A stretch of 64,000 bases of DNA. Origin: Plantibacter sp. Leaf314 (GTDB taxonomy: Bacteria > Actinomycetota > Actinomycetes > Actinomycetales > Microbacteriaceae). Within the stretch, counting starts at the first letter, position 1, and every line of letters starts with the position of its first letter. The notes beneath the pieces are model-generated. The model had not been told where the DNA came from and did no database searches. It was given only the letters and a program-made list of their open reading frames with translations. The stretch covers positions 186,001 to 250,000 of the forward strand of contig NZ_LMOB01000001.1 of assembly GCF_001423185.1 (NCBI RefSeq), in the 5' to 3' direction. The position numbers were made by a program, and so were the translations under genes. Below are positions 26,004 through 37,008 of this stretch, piece after piece.

Positions 26004-27113
26004 ATGACTGAAACCCCAACCGCCCAGCTGTCCGCCGCCGGCGTCAGCATCTGGCTCGACGACCTCTCCCGCGGACGCATCCAGTCCGGTGGCCTCGAGC
26101 AGCTCATCGCCGACCGCAACGTCGTCGGCGTCACCACGAACCCGACCATCTTCGCCTCGGCGCTCAGCAACGGCGACGTCTACGCCGAGCAGGTCGCCCA
26201 GCTGGCCGCAGCAGGCAAGGACGTCACGGAGGCGGTCTTCGAGATCACCACCGACGACGTCGCGTCCGCCTCGAAGATCTTCCGTGGCGTCTACGACGCC
26301 TCCGGCGGGTACGACGGCCGGGTCTCGATCGAGGTCGAGCCGGGCTTCGCCCACGACGCCGCTGCCACGATCGAGCAGGCCAAGGCCCTCTGGACCAAGG
26401 TCAACCAGCCCAACGCGATGATCAAGATCCCCGCGACCGTCGAAGGCCTCGAGGCCATCACCGCGGTCATCGGCGCCGGCATCAGCGTCAACGTCACCCT
26501 GATCTTCAGCCTCACGCGCTACCGCGAGGTGATCAACGCCTTCCTGACCGGTCTCGAGCAGGCCAAGGCGGCTGGGCACGACCTCTCGACGATCCACTCG
26601 GTCGCCTCCTTCTTCGTGTCGCGCGTCGACACGGAGATCGACAAGCGTCTCGAAGCCGTCGGCACCCCCGAAGCGATCGCGCTGAAGAGCAAGGCCGGCG
26701 TCGCCAACGCCCAGCTGGCCTACCAGGTCTTCGAGCAGGAGTTCGCGAGCGAGCGGGCCACCGCCCTCCTCGAGGCCGGCGCCAACAAGCAGCGTCCGCT
26801 CTGGGCCTCGACGGGCGTCAAGTCCGCCGACCTCCCCGACACGCTCTACGTGACCGAGCTCGTCGCCGACGGTGTCGTCAACACCATGCCGGAGAAGACG
26901 CTCGAGGCGACCTTCGACCACGGCGTCATCACCGGTGACACCGTCACCGGCTCCTACGCAGCGGCCAACGAGGTCCTCGACGCGATCGCCGCGCAGGGTG
27001 TGTCCTACGACGAGGTGACCGAGCTCCTCGAACGCGAGGGCGTCGAGAAGTTCATCGTCTCCTGGAACGAGTTGCTCGAGACGGTGAAGACGGCGCTGGA
27101 GGCCTCCAAGTGA
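26004..27113 (+). CDS. tal: Transaldolase
   Basis: 369-residue class I aldolase moving a three-carbon dihydroxyacetone unit between sugars. The Schiff-base Lys141 is in MIKIPAT, and GVTTNPTIF near residue 42 is the family signature. It lies 24 bases after tkt with GAAGGAG in the gap. The last four bases overlap the pgi start (GTGA), indicating coupling. Confidence 0.95.
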   Translation: MTETPTAQLSAAGVSIWLDDLSRGRIQSGGLEQLIADRNVVGVTTNPTIFASALSNGDVYAEQVAQLAAAGKDVTEAVFEITTDDVASASKIFRGVYDASGGYDGRVSIEVEPGFAHDAAATIEQAKALWTKVNQPNAMIKIPATVEGLEAITAVIGAGISVNVTLIFSLTRYREVINAFLTGLEQAKAAGHDLSTIHSVASFFVSRVDTEIDKRLEAVGTPEAIALKSKAGVANAQLAYQVFEQEFASERATALLEAGANKQRPLWASTGVKSADLPDTLYVTELVADGVVNTMPEKTLEATFDHGVITGDTVTGSYAAANEVLDAIAAQGVSYDEVTELLEREGVEKFIVSWNELLETVKTALEASK

Positions 27114-28723
27114 GCTTCAAGATCCACGTGAGCGGTGCGGCCGAGGCCGCCGTCGCGTCGGTCGTCCCGACGCTCGTCAGCGACCTCGTCGCATCGCGGA
27201 TCACCGACCAGGACCCCACCCTGTGGGGTCCTGCAGCCGAGGCCGAGGCGTCCAAGCGCCTCGGCTGGGTGCAGGCGGTCTCCGTCTCCCGCCCGCTCGT
27301 CGAGCCGATCCTCGCTCTGCGCGAGCAGTTCAACGACCAGGGTGTCGACCACATCGTCCTCGCGGGCATGGGCGGATCCTCCCTCGCACCCGAGGTCATC
27401 ACGGGCACCCTCGGGGGCCACCTGACGGTGCTCGACTCGACCGCACCCGGTCAGGTGCTCTCGGCTCTCGCGGACCGCCTCGAGACCTCCGTGCTCGTCG
27501 TCTCCTCGAAGTCCGGCTCCACGGTGGAGACCGACAGCCAGCGACGTGCCTACGAGGCTGCGTTCACGGCGGCCGGCATCGACCCCGCCGGTCGGATCGT
27601 CATCGTCACCGACCCGGGCTCGCCGCTCGAGGCGGCGGCGAACGAGGCGGGTTACCGCGTCTTCAACGCCGACCCGAACGTGGGCGGCCGCTACAGCGCG
27701 CTCACCGCGTTCGGTCTCGTCCCCTCCGGTCTCGCCGGGGTCGACATCGGTGCGCTGCTCGACGAAGCCGACGCCGTGCTCGGTGAGCTGGCCATCGACG
27801 ACGCGTCGAACCCGGGGCTCATCCTCGGTGCGGCGCTCGGCGGTACCGTCCCGCTGCGCGACAAGGTCGGACTCATCACCGACGGCACGCACATCGTCGG
27901 TTTCCCCGACTGGGCCGAGCAGCTCATCGCAGAATCCACCGGCAAGTCCGGTCGCGGACTCCTGCCGGTCGTGCTCAACCCGCTCGCACCCGAGTTGGAG
28001 TCGAAGCCGTCCGATCTGCAGATCGTGCGGATCGTCGACGACGCCCACGAGTTCCACCTGCTCCCCCGCGACCGTCACGAGGGCGAGATCCTCGTGAGCG
28101 GCAGCCTGGGCGCGATGATGCTCGTGTGGGAGTACGCCACCGTGATCGCTGGCCGCCTCATCGGCATCGACCCGTTCGATCAGCCCGACGTCGAGTCGGC
28201 GAAGGTCGCCACGCGCGGGCTGCTCGACAACCGCCCGGAGCCTGAGGCACCCGCCTTCGTCGCCGACGGTATCGAGGTCCGCGGGACGACCGACCTCCTG
28301 GATGGTGTGACCACCCTGTCCGGTGCCGTCGAGGCACTGCTCGCAAGGCTCCCGGAGGACGGCTACGTCGCGATCCAGGGCTACGTCGACCGCCTCGCCT
28401 CGCCCCAGCTCGAGAGCATCCGCGACCTCGTCGCGGCGCAGGCCGGTCGCCCCACCACCTTCGGTTGGGGTCCGCGCTTCCTGCACTCGACGGGTCAGTA
28501 CCACAAGGGCGGCCCGGCGAACGGCGTGTTCCTGCAGATCACCGAGACGGCGCCCGTCGACCTGGAGATCCCGGAACGACCGTTCACCTTCGGCCAGCTC
28601 ATCGAGGCCCAGGCGGGTGGCGACGCCCGCGTCCTCGCCGAGCACGGTCGTCCGGTCCTCACGTTGACCCTCACGTCGCCGGACCAGAACATCGTCACCC
28701 TCTTCGACGCCGTCAACGACTAA
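27110..28723 (+). CDS. pgi: Glucose-6-phosphate isomerase
   Basis: 537-residue isomerase linking glucose-6-P and fructose-6-P. It contains two SIS folds: [12 protein letters not shown] and [10 protein letters not shown] are the phosphosugar-binding loops, and the C-terminal [12 protein letters not shown] includes the expected His and Lys. This is the actinobacterial form whose sequence diverges from E. coli Pgi. GTG start at 27110 overlaps the tal stop. Its place between tal and zwf puts entry into both branches of glucose-6-P use under one operon. Confidence 0.9.
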   Translation: MSFKIHVSGAAEAAVASVVPTLVSDLVASRITDQDPTLWGPAAEAEASKRLGWVQAVSVSRPLVEPILALREQFNDQGVDHIVLAGMGGSSLAPEVITGTLGGHLTVLDSTAPGQVLSALADRLETSVLVVSSKSGSTVETDSQRRAYEAAFTAAGIDPAGRIVIVTDPGSPLEAAANEAGYRVFNADPNVGGRYSALTAFGLVPSGLAGVDIGALLDEADAVLGELAIDDASNPGLILGAALGGTVPLRDKVGLITDGTHIVGFPDWAEQLIAESTGKSGRGLLPVVLNPLAPELESKPSDLQIVRIVDDAHEFHLLPRDRHEGEILVSGSLGAMMLVWEYATVIAGRLIGIDPFDQPDVESAKVATRGLLDNRPEPEAPAFVADGIEVRGTTDLLDGVTTLSGAVEALLARLPEDGYVAIQGYVDRLASPQLESIRDLVAAQAGRPTTFGWGPRFLHSTGQYHKGGPANGVFLQITETAPVDLEIPERPFTFGQLIEAQAGGDARVLAEHGRPVLTLTLTSPDQNIVTLFDAVND

Positions 28724-28746
28724 CGCGTCACTGCACAAGGAGCTTC

Positions 28747-30291
28747 ATGTCCCCGGTGGAAATCACCCCGGAGTCCAACCCGCTGCGGGTTGACTCCGAT
28801 CGGCGCCTCAATCGGATCGCCGGTCCGAGCGGCCTCATCATCTTCGGTGTGACAGGCGACCTGTCCCGCAAGAAGTTGATGCCGGCCGTGTACGACCTCG
28901 CGAACCGGGGGCTGCTGCCCCCAGGGTTCTCGCTCGTCGGGTTCGCCCGACGGGACTGGGAGGACCAGGACTTCATGGAGGTCGTCCACGACTCGGTGAA
29001 GCAGTACGCCCGAACGGAGTTCCGTGAGGACGTCTGGAATCAGCTCGCGCAGGGCATCCGCTTCGTCCCCGGCGAGTTCGGGGACGACGCGGCCTTCGAG
29101 AAGCTGAAGGCCACCATCGAGGAGCTGGACGCGGATCGCGGAACGATGGGCAACCACGCGTTCTACCTGTCGATCCCCCCGAAGGCCTTCCCCCAGGTGA
29201 CCGAGCAGTTGCGTCGATCCGGCCTCGCGGAGCCCGCGGACGGGCAGTGGCGTCGTGTCGTCATCGAGAAGCCCTTCGGGAGTGACCTGAAGACGGCTCG
29301 CGAGCTGAACGACATCGTGCAGTCCGTGTTCCCGTCGGATTCGATCTTCCGGATCGACCACTACCTCGGCAAGGAGACCGTCCAGAACATCCTGGCGCTC
29401 CGGTTCGCCAACCAGTTGTACGAGCCCATCTGGAACGCCAACTACGTCGACCACGTCCAGATCACCATGGCCGAGGACATCGGCGTCGGGGGTCGTGCCG
29501 GGTACTACGACGGCATCGGCGCTGCGCGCGACGTCATCCAGAACCACCTGCTGCAGCTCCTCGCGCTCACGGCCATGGAGGAGCCCATCTCCTTCAACGC
29601 CTCGGATCTCCGTGCGGAGAAGGAGAAGGTCCTCGCGGCCGTCCGCCTGCCGGACGACCTCGGCGCGGCGACCGCCCGTGGGCAGTACGCCGGTGGCTGG
29701 CAGGGCGGTGAGCATGTGCTCGGCTTCCTCGACGAGGACGGGATGAACCCCGCCTCGACGACGGAGACCTACGCGGCCATGCGTCTCGACATCAACACGC
29801 GACGATGGGCCGGCGTGCCGTTCTACCTCCGTGCAGGCAAGCGCCTCGGGCGTCGTGTCACGGAGATCGCCGTCGTGTTCAAGCGCGCTCCGCAGTACCT
29901 GTTCGCCGAGAGCCAGACCTCGGCGCTCGGGCAGAACGCGCTCGTCATCCGGGTCCAGCCCGACGAGGGTGTCACGATCCGTTTCGGCTCGAAGGTTCCA
30001 GGGGCCGGAACCCAGGTCCGCGACGTGACCATGGACTTCGGGTACGGACACGCCTTCACCGAGGCGAGCCCCGAAGCATACGAACGACTCATCCTCGACG
30101 TCCTCCTGGGCGACCCCCCGCTCTTCCCCCGTCACGAGGAGGTCGAGCTCTCCTGGAAGATCCTCGACCCCATCGAGGAGTACTGGGCGGCACAGGACCA
30201 GCCGCTCGAGCAGTACGCTCCCGGCACCTGGGGGCCGTCCTCCGCCGACGACCTCATGACCCGCGACGGACGCACCTGGAGACGACCATGA
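28747..30291 (+). CDS. zwf: Glucose-6-phosphate 1-dehydrogenase
   Basis: 514-residue enzyme oxidising glucose-6-P with NADP+. The Rossmann entry is FGVTGDLSRKKLMP and the active-site signature is RIDHYLGKE. The ATG at 28747 has AAGGAG five bases before it, the strongest ribosome site in the operon. The stop overlaps the opcA start (ATGA), as expected for a subunit and its activator made together. Confidence 0.96.
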   Translation: MSPVEITPESNPLRVDSDRRLNRIAGPSGLIIFGVTGDLSRKKLMPAVYDLANRGLLPPGFSLVGFARRDWEDQDFMEVVHDSVKQYARTEFREDVWNQLAQGIRFVPGEFGDDAAFEKLKATIEELDADRGTMGNHAFYLSIPPKAFPQVTEQLRRSGLAEPADGQWRRVVIEKPFGSDLKTARELNDIVQSVFPSDSIFRIDHYLGKETVQNILALRFANQLYEPIWNANYVDHVQITMAEDIGVGGRAGYYDGIGAARDVIQNHLLQLLALTAMEEPISFNASDLRAEKEKVLAAVRLPDDLGAATARGQYAGGWQGGEHVLGFLDEDGMNPASTTETYAAMRLDINTRRWAGVPFYLRAGKRLGRRVTEIAVVFKRAPQYLFAESQTSALGQNALVIRVQPDEGVTIRFGSKVPGAGTQVRDVTMDFGYGHAFTEASPEAYERLILDVLLGDPPLFPRHEEVELSWKILDPIEEYWAAQDQPLEQYAPGTWGPSSADDLMTRDGRTWRRP

Positions 30292-31250
30292 TCGTAGACC
30301 TGCCAGACACCACCACCAGCAAGCTGTCGAAGGCGCTCGTCACCATCCGCGAGGATGGCGGCGCGGTCGCCCTCGGTCGCGTGCTCACCCTGGTCATCTC
30401 CACGCGCCTCGGCGCGGAGGAGGAGGCCATCGAGGCCGCGAACGAGGCCTCGCGCGAGCACCCGATGCGCGTCATCGTCCTCTCCACGGAGCACGACGAC
30501 AACGACTCCTCGATCGGAGACCGGCTCGACGCCCAGATCCGCGTCGGCGGCGACGCAGGCGCGAGCGAGGTCGTCATCCTCCGCGCCTACGGTGCGGTGG
30601 CCGAGAACGAGGAGAGCCTCGTCACCGGTCTGCTGCTGCCCGACGCCCCCGTCGTGGCCTGGTGGCCGGGTGAGGCGCCGGAGCGCGTCTCGACCTCCCC
30701 GATCGGCCGCATCGCCCAGCGTCGCATCACCGACGCGTCCGCGGCGGCGGACACCCACGCCGCCCTGCGCGGCCGTGCGGCCAACTATGCCCCGGGCGAC
30801 ACCGACTTCGCCTGGACCCGACTCACCCTGTGGCGCGCGCAGCTCGCTGCCGTGTTGGACCAGCCTCCGTACGAGCCGGTCACGGCAATCGAGGTGTCCG
30901 GTGCCTCCGACTCGCCGTCGACCGAACTCCTGGCAGCGTGGCTGCAGCTCCAGCTGCAGGTCGACGTCACCCACGAGCTCAGCATGGCCCACGGCTCCAG
31001 TGGCATCCACGGGGTCCGACTGACGCGCGCCTCCGGCAACGTCGTCCTCGAGCGCCCCGTGCCGGACATCGCGACGCTCATCCAGCCCGGTCAGCCGACG
31101 CACGACCTGTCCCTCCCCCGTCGTAGTCTGCGCGACTGCCTCGCGGAGGAGCTGCGGACGCTCGACCCGGACGTGCTGTACGGCCAGGTCATCACCGTCG
31201 GCCTCCCCGGACTCGGCGAGCCCGTCACGCTGCGCGCTCGGACGAGCTGA
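30288..31250 (+). CDS. opcA: OpcA, glucose-6-phosphate dehydrogenase assembly/activation protein
   Basis: 320-residue actinobacterial/cyanobacterial OpcA. The family assembles with and activates Zwf. Recognisable segments are WWPGEAPE and RRITDAS in the middle and RSLRDCLAEELRTLDPD near the end. No enzyme motif. Couples to zwf upstream (ATGA) and to pgl downstream (TGATG). Confidence 0.92.
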   Translation: MIVDLPDTTTSKLSKALVTIREDGGAVALGRVLTLVISTRLGAEEEAIEAANEASREHPMRVIVLSTEHDDNDSSIGDRLDAQIRVGGDAGASEVVILRAYGAVAENEESLVTGLLLPDAPVVAWWPGEAPERVSTSPIGRIAQRRITDASAAADTHAALRGRAANYAPGDTDFAWTRLTLWRAQLAAVLDQPPYEPVTAIEVSGASDSPSTELLAAWLQLQLQVDVTHELSMAHGSSGIHGVRLTRASGNVVLERPVPDIATLIQPGQPTHDLSLPRRSLRDCLAEELRTLDPDVLYGQVITVGLPGLGEPVTLRARTS

Positions 31251-32038
31251 TGCCGACCGAGCGACGCGTCCTCGTCTATCAGGACCGCGACCAGCTGACG
31301 ACCTCGGTCGCCAAACGGTTCCTGTCCCGTACCCGCGAACTCCTCGAGTCCCAGGACACCGTGCACGTGGTCCTCACCGGCGGAACGGTCGGGACCGGCA
31401 CGCTCGCGGCGGTCGCCGTGTCGAAGGATCGCGACCGGGTCGACTGGTCCCGGGTACACCTCTGGTGGGGAGACGAACGGTGGGTCGCGCGCGACGATGC
31501 CGATCGGAACGAGCTGCAGGCTCGGGAGGCGCTCCTCGACAGCCTGCTGGCCCTCCCCGAGCGCGCTCTCGTCGCGGAGCACGTGCACGGCTACCCGGCG
31601 CCGGAGGACGGGATCGACCTCGATACGGCTGCGGTCCGGTACGCGGACGAGCTCCGTCGGTTCGCGAAGCCCGGAGAATCCCATCCCCGGTTCGACATCA
31701 CCTTCCTCGGGGTCGGCCCCGACGGCCACATCGCATCGCTCTTCCCGGAACGTGCGGAGGTCTCGGTGACGGACACCTCGGTCGTCCCGGTCCGGAACTC
31801 CCCCAAGCCGCCGGCCGAGCGGTTGAGCCTCACGCGTCCGGCGATCAACTCGTCTGTCAGGGTCTGGCTCGTCCTCGCCGGGACCGACAAGGCCTCCGCC
31901 TTGGGGCTCGCCCTCGCCGGCGCGAGCTACAACGAGGTTCCTGCCGCCGGGGCAAAGGGTCGGAAACGGACGGTCTTCTTCGTCGACCAGGAGGCCGCCG
32001 CCGAGGTCCCCGACTCGTTGATCCTGCCGGAGTACTAG
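31250..32038 (+). CDS. pgl: 6-phosphogluconolactonase
   Basis: 262-residue DevB/SOL-type lactonase hydrolysing the Zwf product. The sugar-phosphate loop is LTGGTVG, and DERWV and GVGPDGHIASLFP carry the conserved Asp, Glu and His. It ends the pentose-phosphate operon. Note that gnd (6-phosphogluconate dehydrogenase), rpe and rpi are not in this window. Confidence 0.94.
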   Translation: MPTERRVLVYQDRDQLTTSVAKRFLSRTRELLESQDTVHVVLTGGTVGTGTLAAVAVSKDRDRVDWSRVHLWWGDERWVARDDADRNELQAREALLDSLLALPERALVAEHVHGYPAPEDGIDLDTAAVRYADELRRFAKPGESHPRFDITFLGVGPDGHIASLFPERAEVSVTDTSVVPVRNSPKPPAERLSLTRPAINSSVRVWLVLAGTDKASALGLALAGASYNEVPAAGAKGRKRTVFFVDQEAAAEVPDSLILPEY

Positions 32039-32060
32039 ACAGCACAGCGGGCGCGTCGAC

Positions 32061-32114
32061 AGGACCACGAAGAAAGGCCGTTCCCCTCGGGGAACGGCCT
32101 TTCTTCGTGGTCCT
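32061..32114. terminator. Very strong bidirectional terminator between pgl and rbpA
   Basis: Perfect 26-bp stem (32061-32086 with 32089-32114) over a minimal two-base centre. The stem holds AGAAAGG on one arm and CCTTTCT on the other, giving weak U-tracts within the hairpin on either strand. Confidence 0.88.
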
Positions 32115-32125
32115 GGTGGTCGACG

Positions 32126-32488
32126 CTACTTCGACACGGTGCCGCGGCGTGCGCGAAGCTGCTGCAGCGCTTCTTCGAGCAACTCCTCGGCCTCGGCCTC
32201 GGTGCGACGCTCCTTCACGTACGCGAGGTGGGTCTTGTAGGGCTCCAGCTTCGCGACCTCGGGCGGGTTCGCCTTGTCTCGTCCGGCAGGGAGGCCGGAG
32301 GTCGGGCAGTCGATCGTCTCCGGGATCTCCTCGTCGGGGACGTTCGCCGCGAAGTGACGGATCGTCTCGTTGCCGAGGGCGTCCCAGTAGGAGATGGCGA
32401 TGCGGTCCGCGTGGTAGCCGTGGTCCTGTTCGCCCATGGGACCAGCGCCGACGCGTGATCCCCTGATTGCGCTTCCGCCTGATGCCAT
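32126..32488 (-). CDS. rbpA: RNA polymerase-binding protein RbpA
   Basis: 120-residue actinobacteria-specific transcription factor that binds RNA polymerase and group 1/2 sigma factors and stabilises open complexes. The N-terminal tail (RGSRVGAGP) and the core (ISYWDALGNETIRHFAANVPDEEIPETIDCP) are well preserved, followed by a basic helix and the C-terminal sigma-interaction domain. It ends at the hairpin shared with pgl. RbpA is relevant to the many -10-only promoters in this window. Confidence 0.95.
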   Translation of the reverse strand: MASGGSAIRGSRVGAGPMGEQDHGYHADRIAISYWDALGNETIRHFAANVPDEEIPETIDCPTSGLPAGRDKANPPEVAKLEPYKTHLAYVKERRTEAEAEELLEEALQQLRARRGTVSK

Positions 32489-32567
32489 GGTGTGTTCTCT
32501 TTCTCGTGCTGTCGAGAGCGGTCGGATGTGTGGTGGAGTGCGGCCCGCTGGCGGGCGTCGCGGCCGA

Positions 32568-32816
32568 CTACGCGGCGGCGAACTTCGTCAGCAGCCCGAT
32601 CACGACGATGCAGGCGCCCCAGGTGAGGCCGAGGATGACGGTGAAGCGGTTCAGGTTGCGTTCAGCGACGCCGGAGGAGCCGAGGTTGCTGGAGGACCCG
32701 CCGCCGAACATGTCGGAGAGTCCGCCGCCGCGGCCCTTGTGCAGCAGGATCAGGAAGGTGAGCAGGAGGCTGGTGATGCCGAGCAGCACCTGCAGGATGA
32801 CCTGGAGAATCTCCAC
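32568..32816 (-). CDS. secG: Preprotein translocase subunit SecG
   Basis: 82-residue SecYEG subunit with two transmembrane helices (about residues 3-25 and 58-79) and a Gly-rich cytoplasmic loop (HKGRGGGLSDMFGGG). GTG at 32816 with GAAAGG eight bases upstream; the frame is open to 32888, but that stretch lies upstream of the promoter hexamer TATACT (32862-32867). Follows tpiA, as in most actinobacteria. Confidence 0.93.
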   Translation of the reverse strand: MEILQVILQVLLGITSLLLTFLILLHKGRGGGLSDMFGGGSSSNLGSSGVAERNLNRFTVILGLTWGACIVVIGLLTKFAAA

Positions 32817-32861
32817 GTGAGACCTTTCGCATTCGCGTTCAGAGGGGCTGAACCGCCGTCC

Positions 32862-32867
32862 AGTATA
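32862..32867 (-). promoter_or_regulatory. -10 hexamer for secG
   Basis: TATACTGG, identical to the ABC-F promoter string. It predicts a leader of about 40 bases with the ribosome site inside, so secG can be transcribed separately from tpiA. Confidence 0.5.
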
Positions 32868-32886
32868 CCTCGACGATGAAACGGAC

Positions 32887-32924
32887 ACGGCTCGGCCCGC
32901 GGCTGGTGCCGCGGACCGAGCCGT
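32887..32924 (-). terminator. Hairpin between tpiA and secG
   Basis: Two-part stem: ACGGCTCGG with CCGAGCCGT (9 bp), then CCGCGG with CCGCGG (6 bp), one mismatch and a six-base loop. It lies about 26 bases past the tpiA stop and ends the glycolytic transcript, at least partly. Confidence 0.72.
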
Positions 32925-32950
32925 CCTGGCGTGTCAGGTGTCGGAGCCCG

Positions 32951-33754
32951 TCACAGACCGACGTGCTGCGAGAACCGGGCGATACCGGCGAACTCCTCCG
33001 CGAGCAGACTCGCGCCGCCGACGAGCGCGCCGTCGACGTCGGGCTCGCGCATGAAACCGGCGATGTTCGACGCCTTCACGGAGCCGCCGTACAGGATGCG
33101 CGTGCGCTGTGCGGCCTCGTCTCCGAGGACCTCGGCGAGCGTGCTGCGCAGTGCTGCCGCGACCTGCTGCGCCTGGTCGGGCGTCGCCGCCTGTCCGGAC
33201 CCGATGGCCCAGACCGGCTCGTACGCCACGACGATGTCGGCATCGCGACCGAGTCCGTCGATCGCCGCGCGGAGCTGCGCGACGGGGACCGCGGAGGGGC
33301 CGTGCTGTTCGAGGTCTTCGGCCGTCTCACCGATGCAGATGACGGGGACGAGACCGTGTCGCACGGCGGCAGCCGTCTTGGCCTGGACGACCTCGTCGGT
33401 CTCATTGTGGAGCGTCCGACGTTCGGAGTGGCCGACGAGGACGTACGCGCAATCGAGCTTTGCGAGGAACGCGCCGGAGATCTCGCCGGTGTAGGCGCCC
33501 GAGTCGTGCTGGGAGAGGTCCTGAGCACCGTAGGCGAGCTTGAGCTTGTCGGCTGCGACGATCGTCTGGACGGAGCGGAGATCGGTGAACGGGGGGAAGA
33601 TCGCGACCTCGGCGTCGGCGTAGTCGTGCTTGCCGTCCTTCAGCGTCCAGTCGAGCTTCTGGACGAGGGCGATGGCCTGGAGGTGATCCAGGTTGAGCTT
33701 CCAGTTGCCGGCGATGAGGGGCACACGCGTGCGCCCGTGGGTTACTGCTGCCAT
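32951..33754 (-). CDS. tpiA: Triosephosphate isomerase
   Basis: 267-residue TIM barrel interconverting DHAP and glyceraldehyde-3-P. Lys in GNWKLN, His in VGHSERR, the catalytic Glu in AYEPVWAIGSGQ, and ILYGGSVK for phosphate binding. The ATG at 33754 lies inside the end of pgk (13-base overlap) with GGAGG seven bases upstream, so translation is coupled. Confidence 0.96.
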   Translation of the reverse strand: MAAVTHGRTRVPLIAGNWKLNLDHLQAIALVQKLDWTLKDGKHDYADAEVAIFPPFTDLRSVQTIVAADKLKLAYGAQDLSQHDSGAYTGEISGAFLAKLDCAYVLVGHSERRTLHNETDEVVQAKTAAAVRHGLVPVICIGETAEDLEQHGPSAVPVAQLRAAIDGLGRDADIVVAYEPVWAIGSGQAATPDQAQQVAAALRSTLAEVLGDEAAQRTRILYGGSVKASNIAGFMREPDVDGALVGGASLLAEEFAGIARFSQHVGL

Positions 33755-34959
33755 CCGAGGACCTCCAGTCCAGGCAGACGCTTGCCCTCGAGGAACTCGA
33801 GGCTTGCGCCGCCACCAGTTGAGATGTGACCGAACTGGTCATCATCGAAGCCGAGCGCGCGGACCGCTGCGGCCGAGTCACCGCCACCGACGACGCTGAG
33901 GCCGTCCGTGCGGGTGAGTGCTTCCGCGACCGCGCGAGTGCCGGCGGCGAAGGGGGCCAGCTCGAACACGCCCATCGGACCGTTCCAGAACACCGTCTTC
34001 GATCCGGCCACGATCTCGGCGAACGCCTTGGCGGTGTCGGGTCCGATGTCGAGTCCCAGACCCTTCGCGCCGAACGGGGTGTCCTCGATGCGGTCAGCCG
34101 GGCGGACGACGTGTTCGGCGTCGGCGCTGAACCCGGCCGCGACGACCACGTCCGTCGGCAGCACGATGGTGACGCCGAGTTCCTCCGCCTTCGCGAGGTA
34201 GCCGCGGACCGTGTCGATCTGGTCGGCCTCGAGCAGGCTCGAACCGACCGAGTGGCCCTGTGCCGCCAGGAAGGTGAAGAGCATGCCCCCGCCGATGAGC
34301 AAGGAGTCGACGCGAGGGAGCAGGTGGCCGATGACGCCCAGCTTGTCGGACACCTTCGAGCCGCCGAGCACGACCGTGTACGGCCGCTCGGGGGTTTCGG
34401 TCAGGCGATCGAGGACTTCGAGTTCGGTGGAGATGAGCAGACCCGCTGCGCTCGGGAGGAGCTTCGCGAGTTCGTACACGCTCGCCTGCTTGCGGTGCAC
34501 GACGCCGAAGCCGTCTGAGACGACCACATCGCCGAATGCGGCGAGCTTCGCGGCGAACGCCTCGCGCTCACCGGCGTCCTTACTGGTCTCGGCCGAGTTG
34601 AACCGCAGGTTCTCGAGCAGCACGACGTCGCCGTCGGTCTGGGCGGCGACGGCATCGCTCGCGGCGCTTCCGACGGTGTCGGCAGCGAAGGTCACCGGCT
34701 TGCCGAGGAGCTCCGACAGGCGCTGAGCGACGGGGGCGAGGCTGTACTTCGCGTCCGGCGATCCGTCGGGGCGTCCGAGGTGCGAGACGATGACGACGCG
34801 AGCGCCCTGGTTGATGAGCGCGTTCAGGGTGGGGAGCGCCGCGCGGATGCGTCCGTCGTCGGTGATGACGCCGTCCTTGAGCGGGACGTTCAGGTCGAGG
34901 CGGACGACAGCACGACGGCCGCCGAGGGCTCCGAGCGAGTCGAGGGTGCGAAGGGTCAT
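33742..34959 (-). CDS. pgk: Phosphoglycerate kinase
   Basis: 405-residue two-domain kinase making ATP from 1,3-bisphosphoglycerate. RLDLNVPL and SHLGRPDG are substrate loops; the C-terminal nucleotide domain has GGSKVSDK, FWNGPMGVFE and VGGGDSAAAV. It follows gap after 135 bases that contain a strong hairpin, so its expression need not equal that of gap. Confidence 0.96.
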   Translation of the reverse strand: MTLRTLDSLGALGGRRAVVRLDLNVPLKDGVITDDGRIRAALPTLNALINQGARVVIVSHLGRPDGSPDAKYSLAPVAQRLSELLGKPVTFAADTVGSAASDAVAAQTDGDVVLLENLRFNSAETSKDAGEREAFAAKLAAFGDVVVSDGFGVVHRKQASVYELAKLLPSAAGLLISTELEVLDRLTETPERPYTVVLGGSKVSDKLGVIGHLLPRVDSLLIGGGMLFTFLAAQGHSVGSSLLEADQIDTVRGYLAKAEELGVTIVLPTDVVVAAGFSADAEHVVRPADRIEDTPFGAKGLGLDIGPDTAKAFAEIVAGSKTVFWNGPMGVFELAPFAAGTRAVAEALTRTDGLSVVGGGDSAAAVRALGFDDDQFGHISTGGGASLEFLEGKRLPGLEVLGWQQ

Positions 34960-35003
34960 GGAGAAGGTCTTTCTTGCACTGAGCCGACGGCCGCCGAGGA
35001 AGC

Positions 35004-35042
35004 CGAACGGGCGCCCTGAAGCTGGTTCAGGACGCCCGTTCG
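35004..35042 (-). terminator. Hairpin between gap and pgk
   Basis: CGAACGGGCG with CGCCCGTTCG (10 bp), one mismatch, then CCTGAA with TTCAGG (6 bp) around a five-base loop. It stands in the middle of an otherwise collinear gap-pgk-tpiA cluster. Confidence 0.75.
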
Positions 35043-35094
35043 GACCATGCGGTGTCTGGCTGCTCTGGTGAGGAGGTGGTCAGACAGCCGTTGG

Positions 35095-36851
<1,757 letters not shown>

Positions 36852-36916
36852 GTTCTGTGTGATCTCCTCGTGTTGTCCCGTGCGCTGTCTGCACACGGCT
36901 CTGAGCGTCACGGCCC

Positions 36917-36922
36917 AGTCTA
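36917..36922 (-). promoter_or_regulatory. -10 hexamer for sodA
   Basis: TAGACT on the minus strand, 66 bases before the ATG. Confidence 0.45.
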
Positions 36923-37008
36923 GCGAGCGGCAACCACGGCGAGACGGGGCTTGTTCCCAGGATGACGAACCGCGACGATACGTCGTCGGCGTCGAGCGAC
37001 AGGCGGGA

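Noticed and set aside
23886..26921. A 1,011-residue open frame antisense to tkt and tal
   Set aside because: Produced by the GC-rich codon pattern of the real genes on the other strand. The sense strand encodes intact transketolase and transaldolase with all motifs, and the antisense product is low-complexity (Asp, Gly, Arg, Val).
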